Source: Staphylococcus lutrae
Lineage (GTDB): Bacteria > Bacillota > Bacilli > Staphylococcales > Staphylococcaceae
NCBI RefSeq assembly: GCF_002101335.1
Contig: NZ_CP020773.1
Span: 1,054,001-1,118,000 of the forward strand
Direction of reading: 5' to 3'
DNA: 64,000 bases
Shown here: one piece after another, positions 1 to 7,337 of the stretch
Layout of the letters: every line of letters begins with the position of its first letter
How positions within the stretch are numbered: the first letter of the stretch is position 1
Translations under genes and position numbers: made by a program
Notes under the pieces: model-generated
Told to the model about the DNA's origin: nothing
What the model saw: only the letters and a program-made list of their open reading frames with translations
Databases searched by the model: none

Positions 1-90
1 ACTTTTTGTCATGTCATTTTATTTGAAACTCGTGTTATCATTCGTCATACTGGAGTTGTTATCATAATGTTTCAAGGAGTGAAAGTCAGT

Positions 91-981
91 ATGAATCAAG
101 TACAATTCGAGAAAATCAAAAATGGAAAAGGGTTTATTGCAGCACTTGACCAAAGTGGTGGCAGTACCCCTAAAGCATTACTCGGTTATGGTGTGACAGA
201 AGACCAATACCACAACGATGATGAAATGTTCAAATTGGTCCATGATATGCGTACACGAATTGTGACATCCCCGTCATTTACTTCAGACAAAATTATTGGT
301 GCGATTTTATTTGAACAAACAATGGATCGTACAGTAGAAGGAAAAAACACGGGTGAATATTTAGCTGATAAAGGCATTGTCCCTTTCTTGAAAGTTGACA
401 AAGGCTTGGCAGAGGTCGATGAAGGGGTTCAACTCATGAAACCTATACCTGACCTAGATCTCCTGCTAGATCGTGCAAATCGCCATAACATCTTTGGTAC
501 CAAAATGCGTTCAAACATTTTAGAGTTTAACAAATCAGGTATTGATGCCGTCGTTGCACAGCAATTTGACGTTGCACGACAAATCATCGCAAAAGGGCTC
601 GTACCGATTATCGAACCAGAAGTGAATATTCATGCAGCCCAAAAATCAGATATTGAAGCGTACTTGGCAGAAGTCATCACGCAACATTTAAATCAACTCG
701 GTTCTGAAGACTACGTCATGCTCAAGTTAACAATCCCAACCAAGAAAAATCAATATCAATCATTGATTAATCATCCTAATGTGATTCGTGTTGTCGCATT
801 GTCTGGCGGCTACAGTCTTGAACAAGCCAACGCATTTTTAAAAACAAACGAAGGATTAATCGCAAGTTTCTCTCGTGCTTTAATTAATGATTTGCGTGTC
901 GATCAATCAGACGAAGCATTTGATCAGCTGTTAGGTCAAACGATTGACGCGATTTACGATGCATCCGTCAACAAAGCTTAA
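91..981 (+). CDS. fda: Fructose-bisphosphate aldolase class I
   Basis: Cytosolic class I (Schiff-base) aldolase that interconverts fructose-1,6-bisphosphate with dihydroxyacetone phosphate and glyceraldehyde-3-phosphate in glycolysis and gluconeogenesis. The 296-residue product has the staphylococcal FDA look throughout: an N-terminal [17 protein letters not shown] block, [10 protein letters not shown], a [10 protein letters not shown] segment, [25 protein letters not shown] and a C-terminal SFSRAL block. I chose the ATG at 91 because AAGGAG at 74-79 sits 11 bases upstream and the length then equals the S. aureus enzyme as I remember it; the in-frame ATG at 67 lies upstream of that ribosome binding site. 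The gene is monocistronic, followed by a strong terminator. No promoter was convincing in the short upstream stretch. Confidence 0.95.
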   Translation: MNQVQFEKIKNGKGFIAALDQSGGSTPKALLGYGVTEDQYHNDDEMFKLVHDMRTRIVTSPSFTSDKIIGAILFEQTMDRTVEGKNTGEYLADKGIVPFLKVDKGLAEVDEGVQLMKPIPDLDLLLDRANRHNIFGTKMRSNILEFNKSGIDAVVAQQFDVARQIIAKGLVPIIEPEVNIHAAQKSDIEAYLAEVITQHLNQLGSEDYVMLKLTIPTKKNQYQSLINHPNVIRVVALSGGYSLEQANAFLKTNEGLIASFSRALINDLRVDQSDEAFDQLLGQTIDAIYDASVNKA

Positions 982-1014
982 TTTATAGATGCAAAACATG
1001 AATGTGATACACGA

Positions 1015-1045
1015 AACCCCCTCCACGAAACGTGAGGGGGTTTTT
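1015..1045 (+). terminator. Rho-independent terminator of fda
   Basis: A GC-rich stem (CCCCCTC pairing with GAGGGGG, plus an inner CACG/CGTG pair around AAA) is followed directly by TTTTT. It lies 34 bases after the fda stop codon. Confidence 0.9.
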
Positions 1046-1083
1046 GAATGGCGCTCATGTCATAGTTTTACTATTTACAATTT

Positions 1084-1127
1084 AAAAATGCCCCTATCCT
1101 ACCGTTCATCACGGTATCGTAGGGGCA
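1084..1127 (-). terminator. Terminator of the zinc lipoprotein gene
   Basis: TGCCCCTA (1089-1096) pairs with TAGGGGCA (1120-1127), with an inner TACCGT/ACGGTA stem. Read on the minus strand it ends in TTTTTAAA, just past the stop codon of the zinc-binding lipoprotein gene. Confidence 0.88.
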
Positions 1128-1136
1128 CAAGCCACT

Positions 1137-2141
1137 TTAATGTTTATGCGTTAATGCTTTTTCAATATTTTTCACATTTTCTCTCATCAACGATTGATAT
1201 GTGGCATCTTTCGCTTGGTCATCTGTCACCGCTTCCATATTATTAAACTTCAATGGCTCGGCTTTTGTTTCTTTGCGAATCGTATCTGTCACTTTATTCG
1301 CGACATTTTCTTCATAAAGAATATATTTTGCATCGATATCATTAATTTCTTTTACAATTTCAGTTAATTGTTTTTGTGATGGATCTTCAGCACTTAAACT
1401 TTGAACCCCTTTTTGTTCAAAGCCATAACGTTTAGCAAGATAACCTAATGACTCATGTGAAATGAATACAGACTCGCCTTGGTGATCTTTCGTCGCTGCC
1501 TTCAAGTCTTTATCAATACCCTCTAAATCTTTCAATAGTTTATCCGCATTCTCTTGATATTCTTTTTTATGATCTGGGTCGCGTTTAATTAACTCATCAC
1601 GAATCGCTGTCACAAATTTTTCGTCCAATTGAGGATCTAACCATACATGCGGGTCATACGTACCATGGCGATGTCCGTGTTCATCATGATCTGCGTGGTC
1701 ATGATCGTGGTCGTCTTCTTTTTTGCCCGCTTCACCATGTTCATGTTCGTGCTCGTGTTCATCCTTTATTAATACACCTTTATCGATATGATCTTCTAAC
1801 GACAATTTATGATCATCTTTTTTAATCGCATCTGCAATTTTCTCTGCAACTGGATCTAAATCATCACCTGTATATATGAATAAATCCGCTTTACTTGCCT
1901 CGACAATATCCTTTTGTGACGGTTCAAAATCATGTAAGTCCGCCCCTTTTGGATAAATAGAATTTACTTCTACGTGCTCGCCACCAATTTGTTTAACAAA
2001 AGATTGTAATGGAAATACAGTCGTTGTTACTTTAAGTTGCCCTTTTGATGATGTTTTTTCTTTTTCATTTCCATTACCACATGCTGCAAGAATTATACTC
2101 GATAAGAGTATTGTTCCCAATACTTTCAATACCTTTTTCAT
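1137..2141 (-). CDS. Zinc ABC transporter substrate-binding lipoprotein (ZnuA/AdcA family)
   Basis: Cluster A-1 solute-binding lipoprotein that captures Zn(II) outside the membrane and delivers it to an ABC importer. The 334-residue product starts with a signal peptide and lipobox (ILAAC). It carries the usual metal-site contexts GADLHDFEPS, DPHVWLDPQ and SHESLGYLAKRYGF, plus a long His/Asp/Glu-rich loop near residues 140-165 typical of zinc chaperoning. ATG at 2141 was chosen over an upstream in-frame start because GAGGAGG lies just before it and the signal peptide begins there. It ends after one domain, whereas staphylococcal AdcA normally carries a C-terminal ZinT domain. No permease or ATPase gene is adjacent, so it must use a transporter encoded elsewhere. 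The promoter and Zur box upstream support zinc repression. Confidence 0.9.
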   Translation of the reverse strand: MKKVLKVLGTILLSSIILAACGNGNEKEKTSSKGQLKVTTTVFPLQSFVKQIGGEHVEVNSIYPKGADLHDFEPSQKDIVEASKADLFIYTGDDLDPVAEKIADAIKKDDHKLSLEDHIDKGVLIKDEHEHEHEHGEAGKKEDDHDHDHADHDEHGHRHGTYDPHVWLDPQLDEKFVTAIRDELIKRDPDHKKEYQENADKLLKDLEGIDKDLKAATKDHQGESVFISHESLGYLAKRYGFEQKGVQSLSAEDPSQKQLTEIVKEINDIDAKYILYEENVANKVTDTIRKETKAEPLKFNNMEAVTDDQAKDATYQSLMRENVKNIEKALTHKH

Positions 2142-2160
2142 TATGGGTTCTCCTCCTCGT

Positions 2161-2183
2161 CCGATAGTAATCATTACGATTTA
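2161..2183 (-). promoter_or_regulatory. Zur operator upstream of the zinc lipoprotein gene
   Basis: The right half ATTACGATTTA is identical to the half-site of the Gram-positive Zur consensus (inverted TAAATCGTAAT), and the left half retains AT-GTAAT. The 23-bp site sits between the -10 box (2186-2191) and the start codon at 2141, where a repressor would block initiation. Zur as the ligand-binding factor is inferred from the consensus and the zinc gene it precedes. Confidence 0.82.
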
Positions 2184-2185
2184 AA

Positions 2186-2214
2186 ATTATACGCCAATCT
2201 TTGTAGAAGTGCAA
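2186..2214 (-). promoter_or_regulatory. Sigma-A promoter of the zinc lipoprotein gene
   Basis: On the minus strand, TTGCAC (2214-2209) and TATAAT (2191-2186) are separated by exactly 17 bp. The Zur-like operator begins 2 bp downstream of the -10. Confidence 0.85.
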
Positions 2215-2303
2215 CAGACTTTTTATTTCTTTCTTCATTGTCTTATGTTAAAATAGTCTATTTTAAAGTGTCGCTCCTAAAAAATTTACCGTGGCTTTTA
2301 ATC

Positions 2304-2338
2304 CAAAAAATTAGAGCTAGGTCATGATGGCCTAGCTC
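2304..2338 (-). terminator. Terminator of the nrdDG operon
   Basis: GAGCTAGG (2314-2321) pairs with CCTAGCTC (2331-2338). On the minus strand the stem is followed by TAATTTTTTGG. It lies about 100 bp beyond the nrdG stop codon. Confidence 0.8.
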
Positions 2339-2439
2339 CGTATAATGGAACGATTCACTTTATCTTCATGTCGTTTCGTATATCCACGACAGTGCAAATA
2401 GGTGGTCTCGCTAACGGTTATTGTCCAGTATTTAGACGT

Positions 2440-2978
2440 TTATTCTATGTAAATGGCATGACTCAATTGCTCGGTCGATAACCATGCATTCACATCGATG
2501 ACACGTTGATTGAGTGACCCTTTATAAGGCAAATTCGGTCGATACAATGACTGAATAAACATTCCGTCTACAATGACATCCGCTTGGCGTAACAATGCAG
2601 TACGTTCATCATTGGCATGCCATAAATACTCAAATAAAAATCCTGTCCACACCCACAGCGTCTTATGTTCACCATACCGTTCGCGGAAGGCTCGAACGAG
2701 AGGCATGACAACTTTTAAGTTACAAAATGGTTCGCCCCTAAAATACTCAGTCCTGCAATATAATCTGGTTCACATGCCGCAATCACTTCCGAAATTACCG
2801 CTTCTGTCGCTTCTTCACCATAACGAAAATGTTGTGCTGCCACGTTATAGCAGCCTTGACACTGAAATGGGCACCCTGATACATACACACTACACCGCAC
2901 ACCTTCTCCATCGACAAAGCTTTGATACTCTATCTTTGCAATGTATCCCGCACCTGCTGATACCTTTAATGCATTCAT
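2440..2978 (-). pseudogene. nrdG: Anaerobic ribonucleotide reductase activating protein, frameshifted
   Basis: NrdG is the radical-SAM enzyme that installs the glycyl radical on NrdD. The N-terminal part begins MNALKVSAG at 2978 and contains the [4Fe-4S] motif CPFQCQGC. It is in frame until GLSILG and then runs into a stop at 2715. The remainder (VRAFRERYG...WVWTGFLFEYL...VDGMFIQ...PYKGSLNQRVIDV) continues in another frame to 2440. Adding one C to the CCCC run at 2735-2738 (G on the coding strand) restores the expected GGEPFCNL and a protein of about 179 residues. This is either a true one-base loss or a homopolymer sequencing error. The start overlaps the nrdD stop (ATGA), so the pair is translationally coupled. 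Confidence 0.85.
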
Positions 2979-4825
2979 GAGGATTGAACCTTCATGTGTT
3001 TGACACGTGCACACATTTCTTTATGACGCCCTTCAATAGTTGGACGTTGCACAGGATTACCGAGGTAACCACATGTCCGCTTAACGACATCTACCGTTTC
3101 AGGGTCTTGATTGCCACATTCGGGACAACGATAACCGGTCGGCGTCGTATCAAAATCACCTTCGTAACCACAAGCATAACAACGATCAATCGGAATATTC
3201 GTTCCTAAGTAACTCACACGGTCATACGCATAATCCCAAACCGTCTCAAGGGCCTTGACATTGTGATCTAACTTCGGATATTCACAATAATGAATATAAC
3301 CCCCACTCGCAAGGTACGGATAATCTTTCTCAAAATCTAACTTTTCAAATGGCGTTACATCTTTACGAACATCATAATGAAATGAATTTTGATAATAACC
3401 TTTGTCCGTAATATCTGCAATGTCTCCAAACGCTTCTCGGTCTAGACGACAAAATCGATCAGTCAATGATTCACTCGGTGTACTATAGATACTGAACCAA
3501 ATATCATACATCGCTGTCCATTCATGTTGATACGTCTGCATATGTTTTAATATATCCAACGTAAACGCCTTTGCTTCTGGAATCGTCTCCCAATTCGGTC
3601 CAAAAAAGACTGTGGCCGCTTCGTACAAACCAATATACCCCATAGAAATGGTCGCCCTTTGCTGATTGAAAAAAGTATCTACAGGGTCTTCTTCGTTTAT
3701 CCGATATTTAAAAGCACCCCGCTTATATAAAATTGGTGCATTGTTCGGCACCGCTTCTTTCACTCGTGCAATTCGATAAACAAGCGCATCATGAAGGACT
3801 TGCATCCGTTCATCAAATAAGGACCAAAAGCGGGTCATATCTCCAGCAGATTCAATCGCAATACGCGGAATGTTCAAAGTCACGACACCTAAATTACAAC
3901 GGCCATCATTTTCATATTCGCCTTTCGTATTTTGCCAAGCAGGTAAAAAAGAGCGACATCCCATAGGCGCCTTAAAATCTCCAAGTAATTCGACTGTCTT
4001 ATCATAATTGAGGATATCTGGATACATTCGCTTCATCGCGCATTCTAATGCTAACTGTTTAATATCATAGTTTGGATCAGTCGGTGCAAGATTCGTCCCT
4101 CTCTTAATCGAGAATACCAACTTTGGAAAAATGGCTGTAATCCTGTCTTTACCGAGGCCTTTAATTCGCGTTTTTAAAATTGCCGCTTGTACTTTGCGAC
4201 TGAGCGTATCTAATCCAAGTCCAAAACCTAGCGTGACAAAAGGGGTCTGCCCATTTGAAGTATACAGTGTATTGATTTCATACTCTAAACTTTCAATCGC
4301 ATCTTCTATATCTTGTGTCACACGTTCGTCAACATACGCTTCTACTTGATCGGCTTTGACAAATTTTTGCGCGACATCACGGTGTTTCGCTTCATTAAAG
4401 CGCGCATAATGGCTTAATAATTCATCAACACGGTCAATGGTACACCCACCATACTGGCTACTTGAAACGTTCGCAATAATTTGGACTAATTGTGCAGATG
4501 CCGTTTGAATGGAGTGGGGTGACGTCACTTGCGCATTGCCGATTTGAAATCCATTCGCTAACATCCCTTTTGCGTCAATAAGACAACAGTTCGTTAAAGG
4601 CTGAAATGGGTGATAATCTAAATCGTGGAAATGGATTTCCCCTTTTTGATGTGCCTCAGCGACGTGCGGAGGCAACAAGTGTTGTAGCGCATACGTTTTT
4701 GAAACAACACCCGCTGTGAGATCACGCATTGTTGAGAAAGTTTCACTATCTTTATTCGCATTTTCATTCACTATCGTCGGATCTTTTGTCATTAAACCTG
4801 TTAATTGCTTTTCCAGTTGTGTCAA
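2975..4825 (-). CDS. nrdD: Anaerobic ribonucleoside-triphosphate reductase
   Basis: Class III ribonucleotide reductase, which makes dNTPs from NTPs without oxygen by means of a glycyl radical. The 616-residue protein shows the N-terminal DLTAG and HFHDLDY...FNCCLID-type blocks (here TNCCLIDAKGML), SNGQTPFVTLGFGLG, and near the C-terminus a zinc site with two CxxC pairs (CYACGYEG and CPECG), followed by the glycyl-radical loop RTCGYLG. The start codon is TTG at 4825, preceded by AAGAGTGAT; no better ATG is available and the N-terminus matches the family length. It is the first gene of an operon with nrdG, with two NrdR boxes in the promoter region. Confidence 0.95.
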   Translation of the reverse strand: MTQLEKQLTGLMTKDPTIVNENANKDSETFSTMRDLTAGVVSKTYALQHLLPPHVAEAHQKGEIHFHDLDYHPFQPLTNCCLIDAKGMLANGFQIGNAQVTSPHSIQTASAQLVQIIANVSSSQYGGCTIDRVDELLSHYARFNEAKHRDVAQKFVKADQVEAYVDERVTQDIEDAIESLEYEINTLYTSNGQTPFVTLGFGLGLDTLSRKVQAAILKTRIKGLGKDRITAIFPKLVFSIKRGTNLAPTDPNYDIKQLALECAMKRMYPDILNYDKTVELLGDFKAPMGCRSFLPAWQNTKGEYENDGRCNLGVVTLNIPRIAIESAGDMTRFWSLFDERMQVLHDALVYRIARVKEAVPNNAPILYKRGAFKYRINEEDPVDTFFNQQRATISMGYIGLYEAATVFFGPNWETIPEAKAFTLDILKHMQTYQHEWTAMYDIWFSIYSTPSESLTDRFCRLDREAFGDIADITDKGYYQNSFHYDVRKDVTPFEKLDFEKDYPYLASGGYIHYCEYPKLDHNVKALETVWDYAYDRVSYLGTNIPIDRCYACGYEGDFDTTPTGYRCPECGNQDPETVDVVKRTCGYLGNPVQRPTIEGRHKEMCARVKHMKVQSS

Positions 4826-4836
4826 AATATCACTCT

Positions 4837-4884
4837 TTTCTATATATAGTGTCTCAATTCAATAATAAACACTATATGTTGTGT
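4837..4884 (-). promoter_or_regulatory. Tandem NrdR boxes upstream of nrdD
   Basis: A near-perfect NrdR box, ACACTATATGTTGTGT, lies at 4869-4884. A weaker one (minus-strand ACACTATATATAGAAA) lies at 4837-4852. The centres are 32 bp apart, about three helical turns, as is typical of NrdR tandem sites. NrdR represses ribonucleotide reductase genes when dATP is plentiful. Confidence 0.85.
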
Positions 4885-5091
4885 TTATCAAATGATATCT
4901 GCATTTTTAACCGATTTGTCATTTCTTTATTAACATTATGTGAACAAAGCATTGTAGCACAGAAAACTCTAACTTAAAATACATCGTATCAAAGCATTTG
5001 CACGCTGGCATAGGCAACACATTTTTAAACCATCATTTATAATAGACTCAACTTTCTTCATTTTAATAACACAGCGGTTGGTCATTGAACA

Positions 5092-5127
5092 TAAAAACCC
5101 CTCACACTGTCTATACTTGTGTGAGGG
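5092..5127 (-). terminator. Terminator of the PTS operon
   Basis: CCCTCACAC and GTGTGAGGG form a nine-pair stem (5098-5127). Read on the minus strand it ends in GTTTTTAT. It lies about 90 bp past the last gene of the Ula-type operon. Apart from this hairpin and the NrdR boxes, 4885-5217 shows nothing recognisable. Confidence 0.85.
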
Positions 5128-5217
5128 ATGAGGCGCTGTCATATGCTAGTCGTGCATCAATGACATCAATGTACCATAAATGACAGCCTATTTCTTATTG
5201 CATCGCTTCAATCCACT

Positions 5218-6576
5218 TTATTGTGTCATATTCGTTTTGTGCGTACTGCGCTTCTGTAAAAAGATGGCAACAATCGCGACAATGACCACACCTACAACTA
5301 AACCGATTGCACCTAGAAACTTCACAATATTACCAAATATAATCCCAACGACTAAAAAATCTGTATCAGAGAATGTTGTCGAAGCCAGACCTAAATCTCC
5401 TAAAAACGGTAAAAATAACAATGGCAAGAATGTAATCAGTATCCCATTTAGTACAGAGCCTGCCACTGCCCCTTTGATTCCTCCACGTGCATTACCAAAA
5501 ACTCCAGAAGTCGCACCTAAGAAGAAGTGCGGTACCACGCCTGGCAAAATGACCACACCACCAATGACAAACATCATCAACATTCCAATGACGCCTGTCA
5601 TAAAACTCACGAAGAAACCTATAAGCACTGCATTTTGTGCATATGGAAAAACAATCGGACAATCTAAAGCAGGTTTTGCATGGGGGACTAATTTTTCCGA
5701 TATCCCCTTAAATGCCGGAACAATTTCTGCTAAAATCAAGCGTACTCCTGTCAAAATAATAAAAACGCCTGCCGCAAATGTCACACCTTGAATTATAGAA
5801 AACACAATGAAATTTTGACCTTTACTGATTTCTTCATGAACATATCCAATGCCAGCAAACAAACTAGCGATGAGATAAAGGATAATCATAGTCAGTGAAA
5901 TACTGATTGTACTTTCTCTTAAAAAGCTCAGTCCTTTTGGAAACTTCATCTCTTCTGTTGACTTAGAATGACCTTTAAACAGCTTCCCTATTTCACCAGC
6001 TGCCCAGTAACTGACCGTCCCGAAATGACCGAGCGCTACTTGGTCATTACCCGTTATTTTTTGCATTGTCGGCTGTGCCAATGCTGGAAATACGGCCATA
6101 ATTAAACCTAAAATCACTGCACCTAACACCACAGTCCAAGTCCCATTAATGTGACCGACTGTTAAAATAATGGCTAAAAATGCTGCCATATAAAATGTAT
6201 GGTGACCCGTTAAAAAGATAAATTTCAGATTGCTTAATCGTGCAATGAGTATATTCACTAACATCCCAAAGACCATAATAAGCGCCGCCGTTGTCCCATA
6301 TTTTTCGAGTGCAATTGAAATGATCGCCTCATTGTTTGGAACAACCCCTTGTACACCAAATGCGTGTTGAAAAATCTTACCAAACGGCTCTAAGGATTGA
6401 ACGACGACCCCTGCACCAGCACTTAACACTAAAAATCCTAAAACCGTTTTGATGGTTCCAGTAGTCGTCACACTTGCAGGCTTTTTCTGTACAACTAAAC
6501 CAATAAAAGCAATGAGTGCAACGAGTATTGCCGGCTGGCTCAATATGTCTACGATAAAGTCAAGTATTGATTGCAT
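5218..6576 (-). CDS. ulaA: PTS ascorbate-type transporter subunit IIC
   Basis: Integral membrane permease of the ascorbate-Gat PTS superfamily, which moves a sugar acid (L-ascorbate in the characterised members) while it is phosphorylated. The 452-residue protein is a chain of hydrophobic helices with family-like stretches such as LSAGAGVVVQSLEPFG, NILIARLSNLKFIFLTGHH, GGVVILPGVVPHFFLGATSGVFGNA and PFLGDLG. ATG at 6576 was preferred over the in-frame GTG at 6585 because AAGGGG then lies 8 bases upstream. It is the last gene of a four-gene operon (regulator, IIA, IIB, IIC). No ascorbate-6-phosphate catabolic genes follow, so the substrate is inferred only from the family. Confidence 0.88.
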   Translation of the reverse strand: MQSILDFIVDILSQPAILVALIAFIGLVVQKKPASVTTTGTIKTVLGFLVLSAGAGVVVQSLEPFGKIFQHAFGVQGVVPNNEAIISIALEKYGTTAALIMVFGMLVNILIARLSNLKFIFLTGHHTFYMAAFLAIILTVGHINGTWTVVLGAVILGLIMAVFPALAQPTMQKITGNDQVALGHFGTVSYWAAGEIGKLFKGHSKSTEEMKFPKGLSFLRESTISISLTMIILYLIASLFAGIGYVHEEISKGQNFIVFSIIQGVTFAAGVFIILTGVRLILAEIVPAFKGISEKLVPHAKPALDCPIVFPYAQNAVLIGFFVSFMTGVIGMLMMFVIGGVVILPGVVPHFFLGATSGVFGNARGGIKGAVAGSVLNGILITFLPLLFLPFLGDLGLASTTFSDTDFLVVGIIFGNIVKFLGAIGLVVGVVIVAIVAIFLQKRSTHKTNMTQ

Positions 6577-6594
6577 AGCTGACACCCCTTATTA

Positions 6595-6879
6595 TTAAAT
6601 CCATTTCAATGCTTTAAATTTATCTGTTAACTTCATTTCCAATTCTTGTTGATCCAATATATTATCCAACACAAGTACCTCGCCTAAACGCTGTGCATTC
6701 TCTTCCAAATCTCTGCCACAAATGAATAAATCCGCCATTTCAGGACTCGCTGTCATAATATCACTATGATCTACTTCAACCGACTGCTTCAAATCCAGAT
6801 TTTTCAAAACGGCTTCAACATTCATTTCAACCATAAAACTACTCCCTAAACCATGACCACATACAACTAAAATTTTCAT
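6595..6879 (-). CDS. ulaB: PTS ascorbate-type subunit IIB
   Basis: A 94-residue phosphotransfer protein. The N-terminal VVCGHGLGSS loop carries the phosphorylatable Cys7, as in IIB proteins of the ascorbate/galactitol class. It passes phosphate from IIA to the substrate bound by the IIC permease. Its start lies 2 bases after the IIA stop codon, with GGGAGTGG upstream as ribosome binding site, so the three PTS genes are tightly coupled. Confidence 0.9.
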   Translation of the reverse strand: MKILVVCGHGLGSSFMVEMNVEAVLKNLDLKQSVEVDHSDIMTASPEMADLFICGRDLEENAQRLGEVLVLDNILDQQELEMKLTDKFKALKWI

Positions 6880-6881
6880 CT

Positions 6882-7325
6882 TTATTCCACTCCCTTTATA
6901 ATTGTTGTCATTTCATCAACATGCTGACTTTGTAATAATTGTTGGACCGCGTGCGCATCACTCAATACTTTTGCGAGGTCCTGTAAAACTTCTATGTGCG
7001 AATGATTGTCGACCGCACTCAGCACAAAAATTAATCGTGCGAAGTGACTTTCTTGCCCAAAATCAATAGGTTCGCGCAACTTCAATAAACTGATCCCAAC
7101 TTTGTGTACTTCTCCATTCGGTCTCGCATGTGCAATGGCGATATTCGGTGCGACTACAATATAAGGCCCATATTTATACACACTTTCAATCATTGCTTCC
7201 ACATAAGCTGTATTAAAATATCCTTGGTTCAAAAGTGGTTGCGCTGCTTCTTTAATTGCGGTCTCCCAAGAATCCACTTTTTCTCTCACATTGATTTTGT
7301 CTTTGGTCAGCATTTCTAACGCCAT
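6882..7325 (-). CDS. ulaC: PTS ascorbate-type subunit IIA
   Basis: A 147-residue EIIA of the fructose/mannitol (type 2) fold that accepts phosphate from HPr. The active-site histidine is His66 in the context PNIAIAHARP. The start at 7325 has AGGAGG six bases upstream. It lies directly downstream of the PRD regulator gene with a 12-bp gap. Only the pairing with the IIB and IIC genes points to ascorbate specificity. Confidence 0.9.
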   Translation of the reverse strand: MALEMLTKDKINVREKVDSWETAIKEAAQPLLNQGYFNTAYVEAMIESVYKYGPYIVVAPNIAIAHARPNGEVHKVGISLLKLREPIDFGQESHFARLIFVLSAVDNHSHIEVLQDLAKVLSDAHAVQQLLQSQHVDEMTTIIKGVE

Positions 7326-7337
7326 CCTAATCCTCCT

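Noticed and set aside
989..1246. 85-codon frame after fda
   Set aside because: It runs through the fda terminator and into the antisense of the zinc lipoprotein gene; no initiation signal.
5180..5791. 203-codon plus-strand frame opposite ulaA
   Set aside because: It is antisense to a well-conserved membrane protein gene, rich in Pro/Thr/Lys as expected from the complement of hydrophobic codons, and has no ribosome binding site.
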